Shown piece by piece: positions 52,829-60,325 of a DNA stretch of 64,000 nt. Source of the DNA: Methylacidimicrobium fagopyrum (GTDB taxonomy: Bacteria > Verrucomicrobiota > Verrucomicrobiia > Limisphaerales > UBA11358); NCBI GenBank assembly GCA_026225255.1, contig JAMFSJ010000061.1, forward strand, positions 1-64,000. The letters run 5' to 3'. Each line of letters begins with the position of its first letter. The stretch's first letter is position 1. Below the pieces are notes generated by a model. It worked only from the letters and a program-made list of their open reading frames with translations, was not told the DNA's origin and did no database searches. Made by a program: the position numbers and the translations under genes.

Positions 52829-54601
52829 ATGATGCGTTTCACTTCGAGAATAATTTTGGGGTTTGTCGCCGTCGCCCTGTTTTATGGCGCGGCGTTCGCG
52901 GCGAGTTTCACCGCGACGCTGGATCGCGATACGATCACGCTGGGCGAAAGCGCGCAACTGGCGCTGGTGTTTGAAGGCGGGCAGCCGGACAATATGCCCG
53001 CGCCCAGTGTTCCCGGACTTTCATTCGGACGCCCCAATACTACCAGCAGTCAGAATATTAATTTCAATACCGGCCAGATCAATTCGACAATTTCCATTAC
53101 TTACCCGGTGACGGCTGAACGGATCGGTCGGTTTATCATTCCGGCCATTACGGCCGATGTTGGCGGGCAACACTTGACCAGCCATCCGTTGCGGTTAAAC
53201 GTGGAAAAACCCACAGCGCCGTCTGCGACCGCGATCGATTCCGGCGACCAAATCGCGTTCTTGAAACTTTCGTTGCCGACGGACAAAGTTTACGTCGGAC
53301 AAACCGTCGTCGCGCAGTTGCAAATTTATTTACGCAATGATGTATTGCGTTCCAGCCAGCCGCAATTCACCGGCACGCCGATGGAAGGTTTTGCGCTCGG
53401 TAAAAACGGCGGCGGCTCGCAATCGCAAGTGCAGATCGGCAACCGCGTTTACAACGTCACGCCCATTCCGCTCGCGCTCACGGTGGTGAAATCGGGTCCG
53501 CTCACGCTCGGCCCGTTCACTGCGAACCTGACGATCCTCGTCAGTTCCGGCAATCAGAACAACAATCCGTTTCAACAATTTTTCAATCAAGGCGAACAGC
53601 GGCAGTTGACGCTCGCCACGGAAACGTTGCACGTCCAAGCGTTACCGTTGCCGACGCAAGATCAACCCACGAACTTCACCGGCGCGGTTGGCGACTTCAC
53701 GATCAACAGCAGCGTCGGCCCGGTAAGTGTCGCGGCGGGCGATCCCGTGACGGTGCGCGTGCAGATTTCTGGCCACGGCTCGCTCGATTCCGTCACGTTG
53801 CCGGATCAAACCGCGTTAAGCGGATTCAAAATATTTCCGCCCACGACGAAGATCGACGTGAGCGGCCAACTCGGTCTCGACGGCACAAAAACGTTTGAAG
53901 AAATCGTCACACCGCAAAACGCCGAAGTGCATGAATGGCCGCCATTCTCTTTCTCGTTTTTCAATCCTGACGACGGCAAATATCACACGCTCACGCAAGC
54001 CGCCGTGCCGCTCACCGTGAAAGCCGTCAGCGCCACGACGTTGCCGCCGCTCGCGAAAAATGCTGCGCCGGAAAATCAAATGCCCGCGGATATTTTGCCG
54101 CTCAAACAAAATCTCGGTTCGGTGGGGCGAGATTCCGTCGAGCCGTTGATCGCGAAACCGATTTTTCTGGCCGCTCAAGCCGTTCCGGTGATCGCCTTTC
54201 TGGCTGCATTGATCTGGCGCAAACGCACTGATAATCTGGCGAACAATCCGCGCCTGCGGCGTAAAATGGCGGTGGCTCAGCTCGTGCAAAGCGGTCTGGT
54301 AGATTTGAAAAAATTTGCGATGGAAAACAAATCGGACGAATTTTTCGCGCTGTTGTTCCGCTTATTGCAAGAACAACTCGGCGAACGGCTCGATTGCCCG
54401 GCGTCCGCAATCACGGAAAATGTGATCGAAGAACATCCGGTCTTGCGCAACGCGCCGAAGGCAACGTTAGAGGGCATGAGTGAATTATTCCAATTGTGCA
54501 ACCAAGCGCGTTACGCTCCGGTGCGCGGCACCAGCGAGCTGAATTTAGTGGCGCAGAAATTTGAGAAAACCATCCGCGAATTGCAGGAGGTGAAAGCGTG
54601 A
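52829..54601 (+). CDS. batD: BatD-like protein
   Basis: From ATG 52829 the product has about 590 residues, a signal peptide (IILGFVAVALFYGAAFAASF) and tandem Ig-like repeats (ITLGESAQLALVFEGGQPDN, GQTVVAQLQIYLRND, GDPVTVRVQISGHGSLDSVT). These are followed by a transmembrane helix (AAQAVPVIAFLAALIW) near residue 455 and a cytoplasmic helical tail. This is BatD, the periplasmic oxygen-tolerance/aerotolerance partner of the Bat operon. The stop overlaps the GTG of the next gene (GTGA). It opens the operon that continues with batE, moxR, DUF58 and the VWA genes. Confidence 0.82.
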   Translation: MMRFTSRIILGFVAVALFYGAAFAASFTATLDRDTITLGESAQLALVFEGGQPDNMPAPSVPGLSFGRPNTTSSQNINFNTGQINSTISITYPVTAERIGRFIIPAITADVGGQHLTSHPLRLNVEKPTAPSATAIDSGDQIAFLKLSLPTDKVYVGQTVVAQLQIYLRNDVLRSSQPQFTGTPMEGFALGKNGGGSQSQVQIGNRVYNVTPIPLALTVVKSGPLTLGPFTANLTILVSSGNQNNNPFQQFFNQGEQRQLTLATETLHVQALPLPTQDQPTNFTGAVGDFTINSSVGPVSVAAGDPVTVRVQISGHGSLDSVTLPDQTALSGFKIFPPTTKIDVSGQLGLDGTKTFEEIVTPQNAEVHEWPPFSFSFFNPDDGKYHTLTQAAVPLTVKAVSATTLPPLAKNAAPENQMPADILPLKQNLGSVGRDSVEPLIAKPIFLAAQAVPVIAFLAALIWRKRTDNLANNPRLRRKMAVAQLVQSGLVDLKKFAMENKSDEFFALLFRLLQEQLGERLDCPASAITENVIEEHPVLRNAPKATLEGMSELFQLCNQARYAPVRGTSELNLVAQKFEKTIRELQEVKA

Positions 54602-55335
54602 AAACAATCATTTTGCTCGGCGCATTACTTTTCGCAGGAACTATTTTCGCGGCGGATGCGCCCACGGATTTTGCGGCTGCGAACAAGCTTTACGCGGAAG
54701 GGAAGTTCCCGGCGGCGGCGGCGGCTTACGAAACTATTCTGCAAACCGGCGCGCAATCGCCCGCGTTATTATTCAATTGTGGCAACGCCGAATTTAAAGC
54801 CGGCAATGTCGGCAAGGCCATCGCGGCGTTTCAGCGCGCCGAATTACTCGCGCCGCGCGATGCGGAGATTCGCGCGAATCTGGATTTCGTTCGCAATCAA
54901 GTTCAAGGCGCGACGCGACGCGAAAATCATTGGCAAAATTGGCTTGGCACTTTGACCCTCAATGAATGGACGGGGCTCGCGGTTGGCGCGTTTTGGTCGA
55001 CATTTATTTTACTCGCGGCGAAACAGCTTCGTCCCGCACTCGCGCCGCGATTGAAAAATGCCACTTTGACTTTGCTGGTGCTGACTATTTTCTCCGGCGC
55101 CATTTTGGCCGTGCAAACGATGAACCATTTTTCATCATCCACCGCCGTGGTGATCGCCGCCGAGGCAACGGCGCGCAGCGGCCCATTTGACGATGCGCAA
55201 AATGCCTTCACCACGCACAATGGCGCGGAGCTTTCAGTTTTGGGGCGGCACGACGGTTGGGTTCAAGTGGCTGATGCGACCGGAAAAAACGGCTGGATGT
55301 CGGTCAAACAGGTCGCGATTTTACCGGGTGCGTGA
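54598..55335 (+). CDS. BatE-like TPR and SH3 protein
   Basis: Starts at GTG 54598, overlapping the batD stop by 4 bp. The 245-residue protein has a signal peptide (IILLGALLFAGTIFAAD). TPR repeats follow (AANKLYAEGKFPAAAAAYET, LLFNCGNAEFKAGNVGKAIA, FQRAELLAPRDAEI). Two membrane helices (LAVGAFWSTFILLA, LLVLTIFSGAILAVQ) and a C-terminal bacterial SH3 domain (ARSGPFDDAQNAFTTHNGAE, GRHDGWVQVADATGKNGWMS) complete it. This is the usual BatE layout. A ~190-bp repeat element separates it from moxR, so the operon may have an internal promoter or a processing site here. Confidence 0.8.
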   Translation: MKTIILLGALLFAGTIFAADAPTDFAAANKLYAEGKFPAAAAAYETILQTGAQSPALLFNCGNAEFKAGNVGKAIAAFQRAELLAPRDAEIRANLDFVRNQVQGATRRENHWQNWLGTLTLNEWTGLAVGAFWSTFILLAAKQLRPALAPRLKNATLTLLVLTIFSGAILAVQTMNHFSSSTAVVIAAEATARSGPFDDAQNAFTTHNGAELSVLGRHDGWVQVADATGKNGWMSVKQVAILPGA

Positions 55336-55350
55336 ATTTTAATGTGGCGA

Positions 55351-55539
55351 TGTCGCAGAGCGACAATGGAAATTAGCCAGCCACAAGGTGGCTGGAGTAA
55401 ATGGCAATAAATTTTCCGTCCCGGATGGGACGGCGGAAATCATGGATAAAAACTTCCGGCGTCTTTTCAGGACGCAGATATTAAAAACGCCTTACCCGGC
55501 ACACGGTGTCGGGCTAATTTCCAATGTTGCTTCGTGACA
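55351..55539. repeat. Palindromic MITE/REP-like element between batE-like gene and moxR
   Basis: About 189 bp bounded by 28-bp imperfect inverted repeats (TGTCGCAGAGCGACAATGGA... and its counterpart at 55512-55539; 23 of 28 positions agree). Inside are several small hairpins: CAGCCACAAGGTGGCTG at 55378-55394, CCGTCCC-GGAT-GGGACGG at 55416-55433, and CCCGGCACACGGTGTCGGG near 55496-55514. It has no coding capacity. It looks like a dispersed multi-hairpin mobile repeat. Confidence 0.65.
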
Positions 55540-55651
55540 AGCCATTGGAATGCGGGCAGCGAGTTTTAGTTGTGATCGAAAATTTCGGATTGAACACAGA
55601 AATTTTTTTATTGTCAGATTTACGTCCATCAGGAAAATAATTAATTAAAAA

Positions 55652-56641
55652 ATGAGCACAGGAATCAGCGCAATTAACGAAGCGGTCAAGGACGCCAGCG
55701 CGTTCACGCAACCGCTTTTCAGCGAACTCAGCAAAGTCGTCGTCGGCCAGCAATATCTGGTTGAACGGCTCGTCATCGGACTACTGGCCAACGGCCACGT
55801 TCTCCTCGAAGGCGTGCCAGGCTTGGCGAAAACCTTGTCCGTAAAATCGCTCGCGAATTGTATGAGCGTGAAATTTTCGCGCCTGCAATTTACGCCAGAC
55901 ATGTTGCCCGCCGACATCGTGGGCACGCAGATTTATAATCCGCAATCCGGCGGTTTCACGACGCGCAAAGGCCCGGTCTTCGCCAATCTCGTGCTGGCCG
56001 ATGAAATCAACCGCGCACCGGCGAAGGTGCAAAGCGCGTTGCTCGAAGCAATGCAGGAACGGCAGGTAACGATCGGCGATCAGACGTTCAAGCTCGAAGA
56101 ACCCTTCCTCGTGCTCGCCACGCAAAATCCGATCGAGCAGGAAGGCACGTATCCGTTGCCCGAAGCGCAGGTGGACCGCTTCATGTTGAAATTGAAGATT
56201 GGTTATCCGACGCGCGCGGAAGAGCGGCAAATTCTCGAAATGATGGCCAAGACGAGCGGCACGCCGACGACGAGCGCGGTGGTGGACCCGAAGGACATCC
56301 TCAAAGCGCGTGCCGTCATCAACGACATCTACGTGGACGACAAGGTGAAGGATTACATCGTGGACCTCGTCTGCGCCACGCGCGACCCAGAGCATTACAA
56401 AATTGCGGTAAAAGATTTCATCCAGCTCGGCGCGTCGCCGCGCGCGACCATCGCGCTTACGCTCGCCGCGAAGGCTTACGCATTCCTGAAAGGCCGCGGC
56501 TACGTGACACCCCAGGACGTGAAAAGCATCGGCATGGACGTGTTGCGTCATCGCGTCGCGATCACATACGAAGCCGAGGCCGAGGAAAAGACCAACGAAA
56601 CGGTCATCCAGAAAATCTTTGATGAATTGCCGGTGCCGTGA
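55652..56641 (+). CDS. MoxR-family AAA+ ATPase
   Basis: The 329-residue protein has Walker A LLEGVPGLAKTLSVKSLA, Walker B VLADEINRAPAKVQSALLEA, the sensor ATQNPIEQEGTYPLPEAQVD and the C-terminal lid AKAYAFLKGRGYVTPQDVKS. MoxR ATPases act as chaperones with DUF58 and von Willebrand factor A proteins, usually encoded directly next door. Here the normal partner (DUF58) is displaced by about 2.1 kb of inserted genes. The stop overlaps the next ATG as ATGA. Confidence 0.93.
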   Translation: MSTGISAINEAVKDASAFTQPLFSELSKVVVGQQYLVERLVIGLLANGHVLLEGVPGLAKTLSVKSLANCMSVKFSRLQFTPDMLPADIVGTQIYNPQSGGFTTRKGPVFANLVLADEINRAPAKVQSALLEAMQERQVTIGDQTFKLEEPFLVLATQNPIEQEGTYPLPEAQVDRFMLKLKIGYPTRAEERQILEMMAKTSGTPTTSAVVDPKDILKARAVINDIYVDDKVKDYIVDLVCATRDPEHYKIAVKDFIQLGASPRATIALTLAAKAYAFLKGRGYVTPQDVKSIGMDVLRHRVAITYEAEAEEKTNETVIQKIFDELPVP

Positions 56642-57141
56642 TGACTACCCCTGCTCCTTATAGTGAAGCGGCCGAGAATGAATTGGTGATTGTCGGCGAA
56701 TATCGGCAAAGCGGCCGGAAAATTAAAATGCATGCGACCGCCGCTGGCGCATTGCAAAATTTAATGATTCAAGCCCGTGCTGTTGGCATCACGATCATTC
56801 CGATCTCTGGTTTTCGCGCAGTAGAGTATCAAGCGTCACTTTTTCAAAAGGCAGTCATGAAACATGGTTCGGAAGAAGCTGCTGCGAGGTGGGTCGCACG
56901 ACCGGGAAGTTCGGAACATCATACGGGTCTAGCGATTGATCTTGGCGATGAAAAAAAACCAGATTGTGACGTGGAGCAATCTTTTGAAGCAACTTCGTCA
57001 TTTCACTGGTTGGAAATAAACGCTTCACGATTTGGTTTTGAATTGTCATTTCCACGAAACAATCAACGTGGCATCAACTACGAACCTTGGCACTGGCGGT
57101 TTATCGGGACGCCTGAAGCCAAACAGATTTTCCAAACATGA
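56638..57141 (+). CDS. VanY/DdcY-type D-Ala-D-Ala carboxypeptidase
   Basis: The 167-residue protein has the zinc peptidase M15 motifs SSEHHTGLAIDLGD (His and Asp ligands), a catalytic Glu region and NYEPWHWRF with the last His. M15B enzymes trim the terminal D-Ala from peptidoglycan peptides. There is no signal peptide, unlike typical VanY, so it may be cytoplasmic or exported otherwise. Both ends overlap neighbours as ATGA: with moxR at 56638-56641, and with the first DUF58-start repeat at 57138-57141. Its codon use (GCT, CGT, GAA) is less G+C-rich at third positions than that of moxR, which hints at later acquisition. Confidence 0.8.
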   Translation: MMTTPAPYSEAAENELVIVGEYRQSGRKIKMHATAAGALQNLMIQARAVGITIIPISGFRAVEYQASLFQKAVMKHGSEEAAARWVARPGSSEHHTGLAIDLGDEKKPDCDVEQSFEATSSFHWLEINASRFGFELSFPRNNQRGINYEPWHWRFIGTPEAKQIFQT

Positions 57142-57218
57142 TTCCCCGCGAAATTCTCAAAAGAATCCGGCAGATCGAACTGCGCACGAACCGCATCGTG
57201 ATCCGAATCGTCTCGCCG
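57138..57218 (+). repeat. Copy 1 of the DUF58 5'-end repeat (decayed)
   Basis: The first 63 bp match the real DUF58 start at 58789 at 58 positions, with mostly silent differences. They encode MIPREILKRIRQIELRTNRI. After that the match continues with two single-base insertions to about 57218, then ends. The left edge is exactly the ATG, which overlaps the VanY stop. It cannot encode a DUF58 protein. Confidence 0.85.
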
Positions 57219-57246
57219 CCGCCAATGCAAAACGCACATTGATACC

Positions 57247-58080
57247 ATGAGCAAACCCAAGAAATCCACCATTGAAGTCCAAGGCACGGCCATCGCCGTC
57301 CTTTCCTACAAGGACGAGGATTTCATTTCGCTCACGGATATGCTCCAAGCCAAGGACGGCGATTTTTTTATCTCCGACTGGCTGCGCAACCGGAATACCG
57401 TGGAGTTCCTTGGCGTTTGGGAATCAATCTACAACCCACATTTTAATTATGGCGAATTCGCCATAATTAAAAGCCAGGCGGGACTGAACAGTTACAAGAT
57501 CAGCGTCAAGGAATGGGTGGAAAAGACCAAGGCCATCGGCTTGAAAGCCGCGGCAGGCCGGTATGGCGGCACGTTTGCCCATAAAGACATCGCTTTTGAG
57601 TTCGGCATGTGGATCAGCGCGGAATTCAAAATCTATCTCATCAAGGAATTCCAGCGGCTCAAGGAGGACGAAAACCGCCGACTCTCGCTGGCATGGAATC
57701 TCAACCGGACATTGTCCAAACTGAATTACCGCATCCACACCGATGCGGTGAAAGCGCACCTGATTCCGTCCGAAGTCACATCCGCGCAGGCCGCGATCAC
57801 TTATGCGACCGAAGCTGATCTGCTCAATGTGGCGCTCTTTGGTCACACCGCCCGCCAATGGCGTGAGGCCAATCCTAAACTAGATGGAAATGTCCGCGAC
57901 CACGCCGGCATCGAGCAGTTGCTGGTTCTCGCCAACATGGAAGGCATGAATGCCGAATTCATTCACATGGGATTGGCGCAAGGCGAACGATTGAAGCGGC
58001 TCAATCAAATTGCCATCCGTCAGATGCAGGTTTTGACGGCATCAAATCTGAAATCTTTACCGGGCGCGAAAGCGGAATAA
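57247..58080 (+). CDS. KilA-N domain protein (cargo between DUF58 repeats 1 and 2)
   Basis: The 277-residue protein shows the KilA-N core: ISLTDMLQAKDGDFFISDWL, the GVWESIYNPHFNYGEF loop, GLNSYKISVKEWVEKTKAIG, then HKDIAFEFGMWISAEFKIYL and IKEFQRLKEDENR. KilA-N domains bind nucleic acids and are frequent in phages and mobile islands. The C-terminal half is helical. It starts 28 bp after repeat copy 1 and ends 7 bp before copy 2, so the gene fills the cassette. A perfect 32-bp palindrome lies in its coding sequence at 57441-57472. Confidence 0.85.
   Translation: MSKPKKSTIEVQGTAIAVLSYKDEDFISLTDMLQAKDGDFFISDWLRNRNTVEFLGVWESIYNPHFNYGEFAIIKSQAGLNSYKISVKEWVEKTKAIGLKAAAGRYGGTFAHKDIAFEFGMWISAEFKIYLIKEFQRLKEDENRRLSLAWNLNRTLSKLNYRIHTDAVKAHLIPSEVTSAQAAITYATEADLLNVALFGHTARQWREANPKLDGNVRDHAGIEQLLVLANMEGMNAEFIHMGLAQGERLKRLNQIAIRQMQVLTASNLKSLPGAKAE
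57441..57472. repeat. Perfect 32-bp palindrome inside the KilA-N gene
   Basis: TTTTAATTATGGCGAA (57441-57456) is followed directly by its exact complement to 57472, centred on GAATTC with no loop. It encodes the family-typical FNYGEFAIIK, so it is both coding and a possible binding site or cruciform. Confidence 0.8.
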
Positions 58081-58087
58081 TTTACTC

Positions 58088-58168
58088 ATGATCCCCCGCG
58101 AAATTCTCAAAAAAATCCGGCAGATCGAGCTGCGCACGAATCGCATCGTGACGGAGTCGCTCGCGGGC
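58088..58168 (+). repeat. Copy 2 of the DUF58 5'-end repeat
   Basis: The 81 bp from the ATG match copy 3 (58789-58869) at 77 positions, coding MIPREILKKIRQIELRTNRI and onward through LAG, with the frame intact. Then the similarity stops abruptly and the stop codon of the leftward toxin gene follows at 58172. The open frame then runs on antisense through the toxin-antitoxin genes and is not a real gene. Confidence 0.9.
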
Positions 58169-58171
58169 AGC

Positions 58172-58477
58172 TCATTTCAGCCGTCGCCTCAGCTCCGTCG
58201 GACTCCGCGCGCCATGGAAAATGGAAACCACAATCACCATGGGCGAATTTTCGAGGATGGTGAAGTAGATGGAATACGGCCAATCCAGCATTTTGATCTT
58301 TTGAGTGGTTGGCCCGGCAAATGGAAATCTCTCGTGGTCTTTGGTGGCTTCGGAAAGCGTGGCGTGGACTTCGCGGGCAAATCTTTGGCCGACACCATCG
58401 GTCTGCAAATCATACCACGCAATCGCCTCGTGGAATTCCGTCTCGGCCTCGGCTTGGAAGGCGACTTGAAAACTCAT
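58172..58477 (-). CDS. RelE/ParE-type toxin
   Basis: The 101-residue protein has the ParE/RelE fold pattern: MSFQVAFQAEAETEFHEAIA, WYDLQTDGVGQRFAREVHAT, then LDWPYSIYFTILENSPMVIV and VSIFHGARSPTELRRRL. ParE-like toxins poison gyrase; RelE-like ones cut mRNA on the ribosome; which applies is not clear. It follows the antitoxin with an ATGA-type overlap (58474-58477). The stop codon lies only 3 bp from repeat copy 2. Its strand is opposite to the bat operon. Confidence 0.85.
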   Translation of the reverse strand: MSFQVAFQAEAETEFHEAIAWYDLQTDGVGQRFAREVHATLSEATKDHERFPFAGPTTQKIKMLDWPYSIYFTILENSPMVIVVSIFHGARSPTELRRRLK

Positions 58478-58695
58478 TTTTTGGCGCGATACCGCTTTTC
58501 AATATCGGCCATGACATCTTCAAGTGAACGGCAGCGTTCCGGATGCGCCCGCGCTTCAGCGGCACGACGTTCAAGCTCCGCGATCTGTTCCGGCGTGAGT
58601 TCCGGGTCGAATTCATCGCGGAGATGCGCGAAGACTTCATATTGGTCCTCGAATGGAAGTTTGTGGATTTGCTCCAAAACTTGGCTTGCACTCAT
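58474..58695 (-). CDS. Addiction-module antitoxin
   Basis: The 73-residue protein reads SASQVLEQIHKLPFEDQYEV, then FAHLRDEFDPELTPEQIAEL, RRAAEARAHPERCRSLEDVM. That is the 'addiction module component' antitoxin family (acidic/helical) that pairs with RelE/ParE toxins. It is the upstream gene of the pair, and its stop overlaps the toxin ATG. Its promoter should lie between 58696 and 58788, next to the DUF58 start. Confidence 0.82.
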   Translation of the reverse strand: MSASQVLEQIHKLPFEDQYEVFAHLRDEFDPELTPEQIAELERRAAEARAHPERCRSLEDVMADIEKRYRAKK

Positions 58696-58788
58696 GGCGG
58701 CAATTTACTCCTTTCGCTTGGTTACGCAAGCGGGGTTTTCCGCACGGGTAGATTCATCATTCAACCGTCACCATTCATCCTTTCCCAC

Positions 58789-59745
58789 ATGATCCCCCGC
58801 GAAATTCTCAAAAAAATCCGGCAGATTGAGCTGCGCACGAATCGCATCGTGACCGAAACGCTCGCGGGCCAATATCATTCCGTCTTCAAGGGGCAAGGCA
58901 TGAACTTTGACGAAGTGCGTGAATATCAGCCCGGCGATGACGTGCGCGCGATTGATTGGAACGTCACGGCGCGGATGAATCATCCGTTCATCAAAAAATT
59001 TGTCGAAGAACGCGAACTCACGCTCATGCTCATTGTGGACGTTAGCGGCTCGGGACTGTTCGGTTCGCGCGATCAATCCAAACGCGAACTCGCGGCGGAG
59101 ATCGCTTCCGTATTGGCGTTCTCGGCGATTCGCAATAATGACAAGGTCGGCTTGATTCTTTTCAGCGATGAAGTGGAAAAATATATTCCGCCGCGCAAAG
59201 GTCGCAGCCACGTGTTGCGCGTCATCCGCGAAGTTTTATTTTTTGAACCAAAACGGCGCGGAACCGATCTCAATATCGCATTGGAATTTTTGATACGGGT
59301 GCAAACGCACAAGGCCATCACGGTGGTCATCTCGGATTTTATCGGTTCGCCCGCAGCGTTGCGGCGTCCGGGCGGCCAGCGGATGCAACCGCAGATGATG
59401 TTGCTCGAATCGCTGGCGCAGGCATCGTTCTCGATGTTGCGCCAAGCGAATCGCAAACATGATTTGGTGGCCGTGCAAGTGACGGATCCGTGCGAATTGG
59501 AATTGCCGGATCTCGGGCGCCTGACGTTTCAAGACGCGGAAACGGGCGAGATCGTCGAGGTTAATACGAGCGACGAACGCAAACGAAAAGCGTTTGCCGA
59601 AAGGCAGGCCAAATCGCAGGAAGATTTGGCGCGACTGTTCCGGCGTGCGGGCATTGACGCGATCCAGTTACGCACCGACCAGCCTTACGGCGTGACCCTT
59701 GGCCGTTTTTTTGAGACACGTAAAAAACGGAGATTGAGAGGCTGA
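58789..59745 (+). CDS. DUF58 protein (repeat copy 3 is its 5' end, 58789-58869)
   Basis: The 318-residue protein starts at ATG 58789 and is the only full-length copy of the triplicated start. It carries the family signature QYHSVFKGQGMNFDEVREYQ, PGDDVRAIDWNVTARMNHPF, then an atypical VWA-like core (LMLIVDVSGSGLFGSRDQSK, FSDEVEKYIPPRKG). The C-terminal region is QAKSQEDLARLFRRAGIDAI and QLRTDQPYGVTLGRFFETR. DUF58 proteins work with MoxR in the Bat complex. In the ancestral arrangement this gene should follow moxR (56641) directly. Confidence 0.9.
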   Translation: MIPREILKKIRQIELRTNRIVTETLAGQYHSVFKGQGMNFDEVREYQPGDDVRAIDWNVTARMNHPFIKKFVEERELTLMLIVDVSGSGLFGSRDQSKRELAAEIASVLAFSAIRNNDKVGLILFSDEVEKYIPPRKGRSHVLRVIREVLFFEPKRRGTDLNIALEFLIRVQTHKAITVVISDFIGSPAALRRPGGQRMQPQMMLLESLAQASFSMLRQANRKHDLVAVQVTDPCELELPDLGRLTFQDAETGEIVEVNTSDERKRKAFAERQAKSQEDLARLFRRAGIDAIQLRTDQPYGVTLGRFFETRKKRRLRG

Positions 59746-59773
59746 TTTTTTTTGTGATAATGATCATTCAAAC

Positions 59774-60325
59774 ATGATTACAAATTCGATAACGGCCGCT
59801 GCCAACGACATTCGCGACATCAAACCGCCGCTGGAAATTTCCAACGGTTGGATGGGGTTTGGGTGGGCGCTGGGCGGGCTGGTGCTCGTGACGGTTTTAT
59901 TGTGGGCGTGGCGGCATTTTCTGAAACATGTGACAACCTCTTCGCCGCCACCGCCGGTGCCAGCGCATCAGCGCGCGAAGAAAAAACTGGCGGAAGCGCT
60001 GGCGTTGATCGGACAACCAAAACCGTTTTGCATTTTGGTTTCGGACACGGCCCGCGCTTATTTGGAAGAACGTTTTGAATTTCGCGCGCCGGAACGGACG
60101 ACCGAAGAATTTCTCCACGAATTGCGCGGCACGAATTTATTATTGCCGGATCAGAAAGAAAGTCTGGGCAATTTTCTAATCAGTTGTGACATGGTGAAAT
60201 TTGCCAAATATGAACCGGCGGAAACGGAATTGCGCACGTTGCATTCCTCCGCCGTGCGTTTGGTGGAAGAAACGGAACCGAAAGAAACTCCAGCCTCCAG
60301 CCTACAGAATCCAAAATTGAAATGA
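59774..60325 (+). CDS. DUF4381 membrane protein of the bat operon
   Basis: The 183-residue protein has one transmembrane helix (GWALGGLVLVTVLLWAWRHF) and a soluble helical domain (RAKKKLAEALALIGQPKPFC, LVSDTARAYLEERFEFRAPE, NFLISCDMVKFAKYEPAETE). DUF4381 proteins are standard members of moxR-bat loci and lie between the DUF58 and batA genes. Its stop overlaps the batA ATG (60322-60325), so they are translationally coupled. Confidence 0.85.
   Translation: MITNSITAAANDIRDIKPPLEISNGWMGFGWALGGLVLVTVLLWAWRHFLKHVTTSSPPPPVPAHQRAKKKLAEALALIGQPKPFCILVSDTARAYLEERFEFRAPERTTEEFLHELRGTNLLLPDQKESLGNFLISCDMVKFAKYEPAETELRTLHSSAVRLVEETEPKETPASSLQNPKLK

Noticed and set aside
58088..58792. 234-residue open frame beginning like DUF58
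   Set aside because: After the 81-bp repeat it is only the antisense of the toxin-antitoxin genes; no protein family fits.
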